Shown here in pieces: positions 19,601 to 32,301 of a stretch of DNA of 64,000 nt. This stretch comes from Pleodorina starrii (lineage: Eukaryota > Chlorophyta > Chlorophyceae > Chlamydomonadales > Volvocaceae): positions 566,001 through 630,000 of the forward strand of contig BRXU01000044.1 of the NCBI GenBank assembly GCA_030267565.1. The letters are read 5' to 3'. Within the stretch, counting starts at the first letter, position 1; each line of letters begins with the position of its first letter. A program made the translations under genes and the position numbers. Under the pieces are notes generated by a model, which worked only from the letters and a program-made list of their open reading frames with translations, did no database searches and was not told the origin of the DNA.

Positions 19601-22600
19601 TTGGCGTCTTACCAATATCCTGAAGACGCAAATCACAGCAAATATGCATCATGGTCCGAGGAGGGAACGAGCTCGGCACCAGCAACCGCTGTAGGGCTGC
19701 ATGGGCGCTGTGCTCGTTGCATTTTTTACACATTCCTGTGGCTCCAACTGTGATGCCGCACCGACGCGATACGGTCGCACCGTTTTCCGCCACCCTGCCG
19801 TTTTTGAATATGCTGTCGGCAAGCATCAAGAAGTCCGTTGCCTGGCAGCCGGGTGAAAATCGTGTGCACGGACGCCCGTGCGTTTGCCGCCTCCACATAG
19901 GTCTGCGACAAGAAGCGGGAGGAGCTCAAGGGCAGGGGCGTAAAAGTGCTGCCACAGTGGGCCTGCCTGCTGGACACCAAGGGCCCCGAAATCCGCTCTG
20001 CCATGCTGCGCGGCGGCAAGGACATCGATCTGGTGGCAGGCCAGACGATCCTCATCGAGGCGGTCGGTGCGGCGTACACCACCTTCGAGGGCTACAAGGA
20101 CGAGGCGACGGGCGAAACGAAGATCGGCCTCTCGTACGACAAGCTGTGCACGAGTGTTCAGCAGGGCAACAAGATCCTGCTGGCCGATGGCAGCATCTCG
20201 ATTGTGGTTGAGGAGATCCTCACCACCAAGCTCCTGCGCGGCACCGTGCTCAACAGCAAGAAGCTGGGTCAGCGCAAGAACTGCAACCTGCCGGGCGTCA
20301 AGGTGGAGATCCCCGTGCTGACTGAGAAGGACATTGACGACCTGCAGAACTTCGCCGCCAAGCACGAGATGGACTACGTCGCTGCGTCCTTCGTGCAGAG
20401 CGCAGCGGACGTGCAGTTCATCCGGAGAGTGCTGGACGAGGCGCCAGGCGGCTCGCGCGTCAAGATCATCTCGAAAATCGAGAACGCGGAGGGCCTGGTC
20501 AACTATGACGAGATCTTGCGGGAGAGCGACGGTATCATGGTTGCGCGCGGCGACCTGGGCATGGAGATTGCGGCCGAGAAGGTGCGCTGACCGAGACCGG
20601 AGGGAGAAACCAAGGCGTGAGCCGACGTGTTTAACTGTGACTGGTCTCGCGTGGGCGGGCTGGGTGTTAGAAGTGTCCCTGCACGTCCCGTTTTGAATGC
20701 GTCCCTGCACGTCCCGTTTTGAATCGTCCTCCAAACCCCGCTGGGTTACACGCTGTCCGCCCTATGCTTACATGAAGCGGCTTCTGCTCTTCAAATGCCA
20801 ATGCCGCAACCATGTTTCGCAGGTGCCTCTGGCGCAAAAGATGATGATTACGAAGGCCAACATTGCGGGCAAGTTCATCATCACAGCCACCCAGATGCTG
20901 GAGTCCATGATTAGCAACCCCCGCCCGACTCGCGCGGAAATGACGGATGTGGCCAACGCCGTGTTGGACGGAACGGACTGCGTCATGCTGTCAGGTGAGC
21001 TGGGAGGGAATGACTGATGCTGGCATAGCCAGCTTGGACGCACACCTCCCCCCCCCAGCCTCATGTTAGGAAAGGTGGGTTCCGACGCGAATCAGGAGCG
21101 ATGCGGCCTTGGCAAGGCGAATGCCATGCTACCGTGTCAGTGGTACACGCAGACTGAAACATGCGGCCGGCAGGGTTGCTGCCGCCACTCGACCAGAACG
21201 CACCTGACACTACCGCAGAGATGTACGGCGGCCTTCCCATGGATCAGAATGCCGGCGCCAACTGCACCGCACCCCCTGTCGCTTGCCCATGCTGAATTTG
21301 CCCAGGCGAAACTGCCAATGGTTCCTTTCCGGAGCCGGCGGTGGCCACCATGGCCGCCATCTGCGTCAACGCGGAGCACATGGTGGAGGTGGGCGGTGTT
21401 TCTTGCCTTGCGAACCGCGGTCCCAAGCGTCCTGCCTGCAACTCGGTGGCACCATCTGGTCGTGTGATCCGCTCGCAGTATGCGCCAATCTACAGACGAG
21501 CTATTGCGTGGCGCCCCGGGGCCGGATTAGAGGAATAACGGGCCAGAGGCGAGCGGAAATTGGCAAAGCGCGGCAATAATCACTATCGCCGCCTTCAAAG
21601 GAACGGCGGTGACATGTCTGAACGTTTCCACCGCCGAGACATTCCGTATAGAGATGTGCGCTCTTGTCGCACTTGAGTGCTCCCGTTCAAAGGCCTCTGC
21701 ATTGCTTCATGTCCTGTTTGTGCCGGTGGGCTCTTTCAGACGAACAAGCGCTTCAACTTCCTTCGTAACCACACGCCCAAGCCGATGACGGGCGCCGAGG
21801 CCGTTTGCAGCGGCGCCGTCATGACAGCTATCGACACAGATGCCAAGCTTATGGTTTGCATCACCACCTCGGGCCGCGCGCCGGCGCTGGTCTCGAAGTA
21901 CCGCCCGGCCGTGCCTGTCATGGTCGTCACACCGGACGTGCAGCTGGTGCGGCACTGCAGGTGCGTGAGCGATTCGCGTGTATCTGTAGCATCGGGAAGG
22001 CTGCCCACAACCGCAGAGGTGTATCCGGTTTGCTGGAACTTCATGATTACCCCAAGGCGTCCAAAAGCTTGTCGGGGGGCTTTCGTGCCGCTCTGCTTGT
22101 TACGAGCGCTGAAACGAAAGAGGAAGAGCCCAACAAATTACAAGTTCCGCGTAAGAGTGGGGGCGTTCGTTAAGGGGGGGCGGCGTGGACGGTTCATTGT
22201 TGGTAGAGGTACGGTGGCGGGTGATTGAGTTTCCCCCCTCCGCCGCCGCGTGCCTGGTGTCCCAAACGCTAGATAGAAAGTCGGCCACCGCCGGAGGGGT
22301 TGCTTCCCCCATCGTGGTGCGCATGTCGCGACCTTGGAAGCCTTTCTCGCCCTCGAACTTCGACCGCAAGCTCTCGTGGGCGGGGCGCTCATTAAACGCG
22401 TCTTAGACTACACCACTCGCACATAAGGGCAAGTGCGTGCAGCACACTCGCGGCCGCTAGGCTGTTCCAACAACTGAAACTCCCAACAACCCTATCGAAA
22501 GCGCATGAGCATCTGGTGCAGCCCTGGGGTAGGACCGCTTGTTCATACGGAAGCCACCCAAGCATCTTGCCACCATCAGGGGGACATCCCATCCAGTCGA

Positions 22601-25600
22601 GGCTCCGGCAGGCTTTTACACCCGTAGAGCCGGTGGGAAAGGCGCGAGGGTTACCAAGTGTGTCACAACTTTCTCCCCTCGCGCCTTACCGCTTCCCGAT
22701 TTCTTTCAGAATGCTACCCACTGGCAATTGCAGAGTAACATAATGCGCGAATGCAGCTCGTCTTGGCCACGACCCCCGTCGTGTGCAGGAGCTCAAGGAC
22801 CTTCCCCGCCCAACAATCGGCGTATCCCTCGACAGCCATCCTAGGTCCGCGGCAAAAGCCCGGTGACACTCTGCGCCCGAGTGTTAAATATTATACCAAA
22901 ATCTGAGGACCAGGTTACCCCAGTGGGACAGCTAACGATACAGGCATGCTATGGGAGGGTTACGAGCTCCTACCACGGACCGCATGTACGCGCGCTCCTC
23001 CTAGCTTACAGGGCTAGCCATGGCACTCTCTAAGTTAACGTCCATATAAGCGGGCCCCTACCTGTGCTCCATAGGAGAGGGCAGGGAAAACAAGGGTGTT
23101 TTGAAGCGAAATGCACAGCTTGGGCACAGTGACACCATTATCATGACACGTGGCTGAGACCGAACGTGGCCCGCGGAGTACTGCTGGCCTGGACCCGTAG
23201 TGCAGACCTAACACGGTGTCTTGCTGCCTGCGGGCACCCGCATTCCTACCCCACCTGATCTGTAGCTGGCCTCGGTGTTTCCGCTGGCGTGCTGCTTCCC
23301 CGAACACGAGGACCTCGCATTTAGCAGCAATGGCAATGCCCAACAGAAGAGCAGAACAATGCACCGCTTCTGCTTGCCTTTTTTATCCCTGCAGGTCCGT
23401 GTTTGGCCAATTGGGTGTCCTGGTCAAGGACGTGGAGAACGTGAGCATCAGCGAGCTGGTGGAGACGGCCGTGTCCACCGCGCGCTCCCTGGGCCTGGCG
23501 GACGTGGGCGAGGGTGACCAGCTGGTGGTGCTGCAGAGGCGCAAAGCCACCTCGGAGACGCAGGTGAGCGAGGCAGCCTCTACGCTACACTTTCTGGGAC
23601 AGAGCGCCTTCATTCCGATCGCAGGGAATGAAGGGCTGAAGCGCGCTGGCTACTGCTACCAAATTGTATCGGGTTGTAGCTTTGGAGCCTGGGTCCTTTA
23701 CAGAGCATGTTGTTGGCACGTCCTTGACGCCAGAAGGACGCGGACGTGCAAACTAACGAAGTTGACCATGCGGCCCGTCGGCCTTGCCTTCCTGTAGATA
23801 TATGATGACCAGCGCCTGGTGGCCCGCGTCCTCGTGTACGGCAAGCCGACGTCCGCCGAGTACGGGCACACCTGCTACCCTGGCGACACCATTGTTTTCC
23901 ACAGGTATGCAAGCTGGGATGTAGTTGTACGGGGAGGCCGCATTTCGTCTCGTGGTCGTTCGCACCCGGTATTTCTCCGTTCGTGCAGTCAGTGCTGTGC
24001 GGATCATTCCATTTCATCGCGCCACAGGTCCACCAAGGTCGGCCTGGACACGATCCTTGACCAGGAGAAATGGAAGTTCATTGTGCGCAAGACCAAGATT
24101 ATCTGCACGGCGGGCCCGGCGTGCTGGTCGGAGGAGGGCCTCTCGAAGCTGCTCGATGCGGGCTGCAACGTGCTGCGCCTGAACTTCAGCCACGGCGACC
24201 ACGAGGGGCACTACGCGGTGCTGGAGCGCTTCCGCAAGGTGACCTGCTATAATATAGCGGCATATCACATGCGGCCGTTGTCCGAAAGCAGTTTAGGGTC
24301 TGATCCCTGGGCAAGGCATAAAGGATTGCTAATAGTTGTGGTGGGCATTTACGGAGCACACATCGACGACACTTTCCAATTTAGTTGCCTCCGTGGCAAT
24401 ATGCCGTATACTCGTATTGCCATCCGCCTCCCCGCAGATTTGCAAGGAGAAGGACGTCCACGCTGCCTGCCTGCTGGACACCAAGGGCCCGGAGATCCGC
24501 ACCGCCATGCTGCGCGGTGGCAAGGACATCGAGCTGGAGGCGGGGCAGAAGGTGACCATCCACGCCGTGGGAGACGAGTATACCTCGTGGGAGGGCTACA
24601 AGGACGAGGCAACGGGCGAGACGCACATCGGCCTCTCCTACGCCAAGCTGTGCGCCAGCGTCAAGGAGGGCAACCGCATCCTGCTCGCGGACGGCAGCAT
24701 CTCCATCAGCGTTGACCAGATCCTGGACGCCACCAAGCTGGTGGGCACCGTGCTCAACAGCAAGAAGCTGGGTCAGCGCAAGAACTGCAACCTGCCGGGC
24801 GTCAAGGTGGAGATCCCGGTGCTGACGGAGAAGGACAAGAATGATCTGCAGAACTTCTGCGTCAAGCACAACATGGACTTCGTGGCGGCGTCGTTCGTGC
24901 AGAGTCAGCAGGACGTGTTGTTCATCCGCAGCGTGCTGGACGACGCAGGCGGCACTAACGTGAGCCAAAGGGTTCACAGGATTTTCCGCATACTCCACGC
25001 AGTTTGTTGCTGCGCTGTTGTGGGCCATGGGCGCTTTGCAGCTGCATCATCTTAATTAACGGCTGCAAAAACGCCGCTTTGGCAAGGGTGGCAAAGGCCA
25101 GGAAGGAAACCCGGCTTGAGACTGCCCTGCGCGGAACCGCTTGACGACTCACGGCAGCTGCGCTGACTTGTGCCGTTTGTGCGCAGGTCAAGATCATATC
25201 TAAGATTGAGAACGCTGAGGGCCTCCGGAACTTCGACGAGATCCTGGAGGTGACCGACGGCGTTATGGTGGCTCGCGGCGACCTGGGCATGGAGATCCCC
25301 GTCGAAAAGGTGGGAGAACCCGGTGGGGAGACGCAGTGGAGAAGGCCACGCTCCGGACCCGCGTTGCGTGGCGCTCCTGCGGCAGCGTTATTCTGCTGCA
25401 TTAGCACTGTGTCTTCTAGCTTCCAGGGCCAACCGTAAGTTTGGCGGATCTCACATTGCCCTGCGTTGTTTTCTATCTGCTGCAGGTGCCACTGGCCCAG
25501 AAAATGCTCATTACGAAGGCCAACATCGCGGGCAAGTTCGTCATCTGCGCCACCCAGATGATGGAGTCCATGATCACCAATCCGGTGCCAACGCGCGCCG

Positions 25601-28600
25601 AGATGACTGACGTGGCCAACGCGGTCTGGGACGGAGCGGATGCGGTCATGCTCTCAGGTAAGCCAGGCGCTGCTTAAAGGGTCGCATATCGCCATGATCG
25701 GCACATGCGTCCTGAGGACACAGACCTTCTTTGGTTCTGAGACTGAGACGAGCTTCGGCCTCTTTGCTGCACGGCCCTGCCATCGTGGCGTGCAGGCGAG
25801 AGCGCCAACGGTGCCTACCCGGCGCAAGCCGTGGAGACGATGGCCCGTATCGCGCGGTCCGCGGAGGTGGGCGTCAACGTGTACCAGTCGTTCGACTACA
25901 TCCGCAAGTTCACGCCCAAGCCCGTGGGGCCCATCGAAGCCATCTGCTCGACGCTTGCCAAGAATGCCGTTGACATCCGGCCCGGTAAGGTTGCGTCACG
26001 CTTAATGTGAATTGTATTATGATTGGCCCAAGAACACGGTCGGTGCACACCGGTACCGAAGCACGCTGATTGCAGCTTAAGCGCCCTAAGGCAGAGCTCT
26101 TGGCGCTGTTCTGGTCCGAGGCGGCGGCCATTGTACAGAGACTCGTCTATGAACGCCGAATGGTACACGCGTTGCTACCAGGGGCTTTCCTGCTGTAGCA
26201 TCGGGTGGTCTGGGGATGTGTTCGACAAACTTTGTCGGGGTAACAGCACTCAGCACAGTCCAGGAAAGGGTCAGGCGCAGGGTAGCGTGTCCAGGGACCG
26301 CAGAGGCGCCGGCAGACTTGTACGCATAGCCAATCAGTCCGCTACCACAAACGCTCCTGTCCGCGCTAAATAATAACCTCGGCTTGCTTCACAAAACACC
26401 CAAAACTACCGCGCATATCTTGTTTCGACTCCCCGCCCACAACAGGCATGATTGTCGTTTTTTCGGAGGGTGGCAAGGTCGCCCGCCTCCTCGCCAAGTA
26501 CCGCCCGTGCGCGCCGGTGCTGGTGGTCACGAGCAACCCGAGCGTGGCGCGGTATTGCGCAGCCCTTTTCGGCTGCCACCCCAAGCTGCTATCGATGCCC
26601 ATCCGAGACGTGACGGGCATGCAGCAGGCGGTGGCAGAGGCCATGGCGTTCGGCGTCGAGCGCGGCCTGTGTGTCGCCGGCAAGGAGGCAAGTACCACGG
26701 GAAGGAAGCGGACTGCATATTTTGACGTATAGTTGCATGTTATCGTGTCTTGGTCTTGTTTAGGTTCCGTGAAGCGTCAAATGACCCGCTTCATGGACCT
26801 GACGTAAGGCTCGCAAATTTTTGAACATCTAGCGGCTTTGCTGTAGTTAATACTGCACAGGAGGCCCCTTGCGCAGGTGATTGTGCTCATCAGCAACATG
26901 GTGGCTCGCGGCGGCAGCCTGGACTCGTTGGACACTTTGCCGGAGCGCGAGAGCTTCGTCACGATTGCGCCCGGCGCGCTGAACATGGATGCACTCGGCT
27001 CGCTGGCGTACAGCAGCTCCGCGCATGACCCCAAGTTCGTGTCCAAGACGATCTCCCTGCGGTATGTGCAGCTGGGGCGCTGGACGCAGGGGAAGCCTTA
27101 ACCTGGACTAATCAGTTTCACGCGCACGTGATTGCCTGTATGGCACGGAACAGCGGCGCCGTAGAAACCGGCGTTGCGTCCTCGCCGTCAAGGCCGACCA
27201 GGATGTAATGTTTTGCATTGATGAATTCCCCGCCCTGGCTGTGGTGCAGGTCAACGACAATTGACCTGCCCATGCTGGTCAGCAGCAGCAGCCCTGTCCG
27301 CAAGACGAAGCTGGGCTTCACTATTGGCCCGGCCTGCAGCAGCGACGAGGTGCGCGCTTCAGGTTGCGGCTTCGGTTCCGGAGCGTACTTCTCCCGTTCC
27401 AAAGGGCGTGCGGGTAGGGGTCGCGGTGGGCGCGTCCTGCACTGCTTATTGTAGGAGCGTTCATTGCGAGCGCGTAAAGATCCCCCAGTTCGCTGCTGAG
27501 ATGGTGAATGGTGCCGATGCAGGTCTTGCGGCAACTGGTCACCAGCGACGCCAACATCGCCCGGTTCAATTTTGCACATGGCACGTTGCAGTCGCACCAG
27601 CAGGCGTTGAAGAAGCTGCGGAGGTGCGGAACACGACGTCTGAAGGGCTTTCTCCTAATGAAGAGTGACGATCTGTGATGCAGGCAAACGAGAACGCATA
27701 TGGTCGATGCCTGTCCACGACCTTGCCATGCGCGCAAATAGAATTGGGCGCAATTGAGCGTGCAGTCGGGGCGCGTCGCAACTGAGGAAACATGCGAGTT
27801 TACATGAAGTTTCGCGGCTAAACGGTGTCACCGCTCACTTTATGGCATCTTCGGTCCTCGCCATCCGCATTCGATGCTGCGCCTCCCGCACTCGCCACGG
27901 CGGGGGCCTTGCTTGGTACTACCACGCTCGTGATTTTCCCGTTCGTTCGCCTTTGCCCGGCTGTGTAGAATGTGCGCCGAGGAGCGGCGGACGGTGGCAG
28001 TCATGCTGGACCTGGAGGGCAACGTGGTGCGCACCAGCAACCTGATTGACCGGGAGACGCGTAAGCCCATCGACAAAATTGAGCTGCAGGTAGGGACAAC
28101 CCAGTAAACACTTGCAGTAAACTTGTGTGTGGGCACGGGTATCTGGGAGACCCCGCAGCTACGTGCTAATCGCACGCTTGCCGGAGCGGCTTCGCAGGGT
28201 AGCTGTCCAAATCGTGCTGTGGGTGGCTGATCCCACTGTCCGTATTTTCTTTCTAAGCAGCGCCATGTGTGGTACGCAGGTGGGCGACAAAGTCGAGATG
28301 TATGGCACGGACGACACGTCATCGAATAACTTCGTTGGCTTCAAGACCGGCGACAAGGTCGGTACGGCGCGGGGAGTGAGCCACGCGCGCGCAAATGCAT
28401 AAGCATCACACGGGTAAAACTGCGTTCACTTGCCAATGTGCGCTGCGCGGAAAACGGCCATCGGGTCATCTGTTCGGGTGCAAAGTTCAGTCTTGTTGTG
28501 AAGCCACGTGGCGGTGCGGCTTACTGCAGGTGCGGATCGGCGTGTCGCTGGCCGACCTGCCTGACTGCGTCAAGGTGGGCGGCCTCATCCGCATCCAGGA

Positions 28601-31513
28601 CGGCCTCATCAACATCGAGGTCACGTCCGTGCGTCCCGGCGGCCCGGTGAACGGCGTCGTGCTCAACCACGCCTTCCTGTACCCCCGAAAGGTCAGCAGA
28701 TTGCTTGCGCCCGGGCGGGTGGGCAGCCCGTGCGCTGGAAACCCCCCTGCTGTTTTGCTTAAAACGGTTGCGTCATACGTACCTTGATGCAAGGGCCTGG
28801 GCGGGTGACGCAACAGTTGAAGCGCGGTAAAACGCTTTGGTAATGAGCTACACAGCTATCGTCGCTCAACACCCTTTTCACGTGAGCCTGTAAACAACCC
28901 TACCTGCATACAGGCGCCGGTGCGCCCGCATGTGTGTTTCGCAACGGTCCAGCTTTGCTGAGTATCTGTATTCCTGCGCACAAATGTTACTTCGTGTGTG
29001 TTGGTACCCGATCTCCCCTCTCCTTTGCAGCCCGTGCACCTGGTGGGTGTCACCATCCACGCCGCGGTGCCCGCTGCTGGGGACATGCAAGCCATTTCAG
29101 AGTTTGCAATCACAAACCAGGTGGGCCAGGTGCAGCGCTGCAGTGCTCCTGTCCGGATGGCTATGTATGGTTCTCGCCCCCTACATAGGCAAAGACATGC
29201 GCCGTTGGCTGGTACAGCACGTTGCGAAATAGGCAGGAGTGTTGTGCACCACGTCGATTGCAGTTGAGACCTGTAGAACTTGATTACTGTCTTACCCGCT
29301 TTCGTTGCACTCTGCTGCCAGGTCGAGTTCATCGCAATGGGTGCCAACAGCCGGAACGACCTGGCCGCCGTCCGCGGCTTCCTGGACGACAACGGCGGCG
29401 AGACCATCAAGCTGGTGAGCCACTAAATTCTAAAACTATCCCTGCCGGTGGTGCGTAACGGCTGGTTTCTGCTTGGGTCCACCGTGGGCTTTGCGCGGGA
29501 AGGCGGCCGCACGGAAACACGGATGGCGGAACTCATCATTCAAGTCTACCAGCTTATTGTTTCGCACCCATGGTGTAGCTCATCCTGAAGACGTCTGATG
29601 TGGACACCCGGGGGCACGTCTGATAGGCCCTGTGGACGCGCAGACCACCTGTGCGAGGCCCCGATTTCAGACGCTTTTTGCGCTACTGTGGTTGGTCCCG
29701 ACCTGCGGTTGATGCCGTGTGCTGTTTCCACCTGCATGTGCGTATTGCAGATTGCCAAAATCGAGAGCGAGGACTCTCTCCGGAGCCTGGACGAGATCCT
29801 CGAGGCCGCGGACGCGGTGATGTTGGCTCGCGGCAAGCTGGGCATGGTGGTGACCCCGGAGAAGGTTGCGCTGGCGCAGAGCGTAGTGATTACGAAGGCC
29901 AACGTGGCGGGTAAGTGCGTGCGTGGGTTGCCACGTGAACGTAGGATGCAGCTGGCCAGATCTGGTAGGCATCCCGGTGGGCGGCTTGGCGTCGCCTGCG
30001 CTGGCCTGTACCTGTGGGCAATAACGTGGAAAGGAACATCACGGCACGCGCCGACAGCAGTGGTCTAGAACTCGTGGAATGCGCTGCGGACCCTGGCTGG
30101 CAGCACCGTACGTGAAAACAGTTCCGTCGTACGCGCTTTGCTCCCCAGCGTCTGGCTGTGGTTCCACTACGTTTGACGTGCGGGCCGGCCTCGACGTCGT
30201 CGTCGCGGGCAATTGCTAGCTCAACTATTTACTCCATCCGCGTCCCCGGTGCCCAATGTCCGGTGCCGCTCACGACTGTTACGCAGGCAAGTCCGTCATC
30301 ATCTCCCGTCAAATGCTCGAGTCGATGGTGGGCAACCCCCGTCCGACCCGCGCGGAGATGACGGATGTGGCCAACGCCGTGTTGGACGGCGCGTCCTGCC
30401 TTATGCTGTGCTCCGAAACTGCCATTGGCACCTTCCCCGCTGACTCGTTCCGCACGGCCGCCAACATTGTGCGCAATGCGGAACACGCGACCAGCTACGC
30501 GTCCATGCACTCGTTCATCAGGTGAGCTGCACGTGCCGTCGTCGCGCGATGCGGGCGCGCTGACAGGCATCAAGGCATGTGACACCGAGGACTGCTGATG
30601 TGCATGGACGCATGTCTCCGCGCTTGCATTTCCATGAAGCTTGTATCTTGCCATGGCCTGGCCAACATAAAGAGGATCCTGCTTGCTATCGCCGTGACGG
30701 AATCGCCCAGATGTGGCAAACAGTGCACATACCGGTACCGCATGGGGTCAAGTACCAGGCGGGCGACAGGTATCCTTGCAGTTGCTGTTGAGGTATAGTC
30801 ACCTTGGCTGCATGGCCCATCCACGTCCGGCCCCTCCCCCAGGGACTTCTCCGCCAAACCCTTCAACACGGTGGAGGCGGCTGCGGTGGCGCTGGCCAAG
30901 GCGTGCATGGACGCCAAGCTGGGCCTGTGCGTGGTGGTGTCGGACAGCGGCGAGGCCGCCAACATCGTCACCAAGTACCGCCCGCCAGTGCCGCTGGTGG
31001 TGGTCTCGAGCCAGGCGCCGGTCGTGGCGCAGCGGGAGCTCCATTTTGGTCAGGTACGGTAGGCGCGCGGCGGCCACGCACTCACAAGGCAGGATGGTGG
31101 TCTGAGACTTGTCGTATGTTTTTCACTTGGACGTGGAAGGCACAACCCCATGCCTGAACAATTACTCATCCGAGTCGGGGGCTCAAGGGTTAATAAAACG
31201 CTTCACGGCATAACATGGACACCCGCAAAAGGATGGAGCATTAAGCGCGCGTCCCAAAACTTGGAGGCACGGATTGTCGCACGTCCTACATCGCCCTGCC
31301 CCACGATGCCCCCCACAGTTTGGCTACCTGGCGCCCGATTCGGTGGTCCACGGAGACGTCTCGGACGTCCGGGGCCTGGTGGCGGGCGTGGCGGCATTCA
31401 CGCAGGCCAAGGGGCTGTGCGGCGACGGCACCACCCTACGCGTGGCTGTCATGACGGGCAGCGCCTCCATGGACGTGGTCAACAACGCCATTGTGCAGAT
31501 TCTGGACGTGTAG
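13652..31513 (+). CDS. giant four-unit tandem pyruvate kinase, possibly N-acylated
   Basis: Pyruvate kinase transfers phosphate from phosphoenolpyruvate to ADP, the last step of glycolysis. 34 exons were read by eye: 13652-13690, 13819-14021, 14234-14310, 15842-16140, 16527-17174, 17470-17641, 17773-17881, 18110-18215, 18347-18478, 18877-19389, 19901-20581, 20823-20994, 21306-21388, 21740-21960, 23395-23563, 23798-23904, 24028-24238, 24438-24959, 25187-25309, 25486-25657, 25796-25984, 26446-26687, 26877-27061, 27250-27349, 27523-27623, 27969-28089, 28280-28357, 28530-28691, 29031-29120, 29322-29414, 29751-29910, 30287-30521, 30843-31053, 31319-31513. They total 6921 nt, every junction keeps phase, and the product is 2306 residues. 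A usual pyruvate kinase is about 500. The start MGCGSS follows an in-frame TAA at 13643. Residues 14-150 are a Ser/Pro/Lys-rich linker. Units start near residues 156, 715, 1264 and 1809. The intron before 26877 has a GC donor. Only the first three exons lack family homology, and their membership rests on phase. Confidence 0.88.
14311..15841 (+). other. large intron 3 of the pyruvate kinase gene
   Basis: This 1531-bp intron joins phase-1 exons 14234-14310 and 15842-16140. It has a strongly pyrimidine-rich tract at about 15104-15168. A 22-bp near-direct repeat (GTTCCGATCACTGTGCAACACC at 15085, similar at 15231) hints at an old short insertion. I see no exon inside it. Confidence 0.5.
15991..18960 (+). 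other. pyruvate kinase unit 1 (apparently active)
   Basis: The unit spans residues about 156-640. It keeps the K+ and substrate motif RFNFSHG, the B-domain border LDTKGPEIR, the catalytic Lys/Glu in ISKIEN, the Mg-binding Asp in ARGDLGMEI and the Thr in ATQMLESM. The C-domain includes [16 protein letters not shown]. By family knowledge all core catalytic residues are present. Confidence 0.85.
19237..23904 (+). other. pyruvate kinase unit 2 (apparently active)
   Basis: Starts [11 protein letters not shown] near residue 715. Motifs [34 protein letters not shown] and ATQMLESM are all intact. The C-domain has [15 protein letters not shown], and then extends across a 1434-bp intron (21961-23394) into [18 protein letters not shown] and a terminal strand pair before unit 3. 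Confidence 0.85.
24088..27061 (+). other. pyruvate kinase unit 3 (apparently active)
   Basis: Starts [11 protein letters not shown] near residue 1264. Motifs [34 protein letters not shown] and ATQMMESM are intact. The C-domain runs from [16 protein letters not shown] to [13 protein letters not shown]. The intron at 26688-26876 inside the C-domain appears to start with GC. Confidence 0.85.
27301..31510 (+). other. pyruvate kinase unit 4 (degenerate, probable pseudoenzyme)
   Basis: The unit spans residues about 1809-2306. It keeps equivalents of Arg73, Asn75, Asp113, Arg120, Lys270 and Glu272 of rabbit M1 enzyme (here R1839, N1841, D1873, R1880, K2043, E2045). Four other positions are changed: S77 to Ala1843 (NFAHG), T114 to Leu1874 (LDLEG), D296 to Lys2069 (ARGKLG) and T328 to Arg2101 (SRQML). 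Spacing matches the family exactly (26 residues from K270 to D296). Loss of the Mg-ligand Asp, the catalytic Thr and the K+ ligands should abolish normal turnover. A structural or ligand-sensing role is inference. The unit also has many more introns than units 1-3. Confidence 0.8.
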
Positions 31514-32296
31514 AGGGGTGAGGCGCAGAGCGATGGGCTCCACGCAATGCACCAGTGGGGATTACCGTTTCCATGACCCCAGGTTACAGTTATGTACGGG
31601 TTTTGAACTTCGATTACTCCGTCCTTTTTGAATCGCGAGGATTCTTTATCCCTCGCTTCGCGCTCCCTTGTTCGTATGGGAGACGCCTTGTGCATACGAT
31701 GCCTGCGTTATCTATTTCGTACTTATATTATGCCACGTGGTGGTTCGGCGCGCCGCGGTCCTCTTACGTAGTTTTACGCGTTTGCTCGTGAACATGTATG
31801 AGTAGACCCTAGCCGGCGGCTGCAAAGCATGCGGCCCGGGCTGTGTGGGCGGACATTTTGCGGGGCGAGCCGGTCTGAGCCACAGATCCCTGGTATGCGC
31901 GGTTTCATGGCAGATGGCTGGGTTTATATTGCATCACCTGTGAGGGTGTGGTAGTTCCAAGCGCTCTTTGATGATAGTCATCAGGGATACTAAGCGGGTC
32001 GGGTGACGCGTGGCTTTCCATGCCCCAGCAGCGGTGGAGCGTAATTAGGTCTGGGCAGGCGCGGCTGCAAGGAGCGTATCCCCTCGGACTATTTTTCGTT
32101 TTCATGTGACTGTGATTAGGCTGGTCTTACTGCGGCGACTCGTGTGATGGTTATGGCTTTACGATCGTGATTGGTAGTGTCTGTGCTACATGACATCTGG
32201 GGGACTCGGACGTTTGTGAGGGCAGATGAGAGGTAACATAAGGTTACGGAGCGTGCGAGACTTTCAGGTTGGGAACGTGCGTGCGTTAAGGCGGGC

Positions 32297-32301
32297 TGTA
32301 A
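32297..32301 (+). terminator. candidate TGTAA polyadenylation signal
   Basis: TGTAA is the usual poly(A) signal in volvocine algae. This is the first copy I noticed downstream of the pyruvate kinase stop at 31513. Confidence 0.3.

Noticed and set aside
13652..31513. Fourfold kinase as an assembly collapse or duplication error
   Set aside because: Units differ in protein sequence, intron sizes and intron content, and linkers are unique, so they are not repeated reads of one unit.
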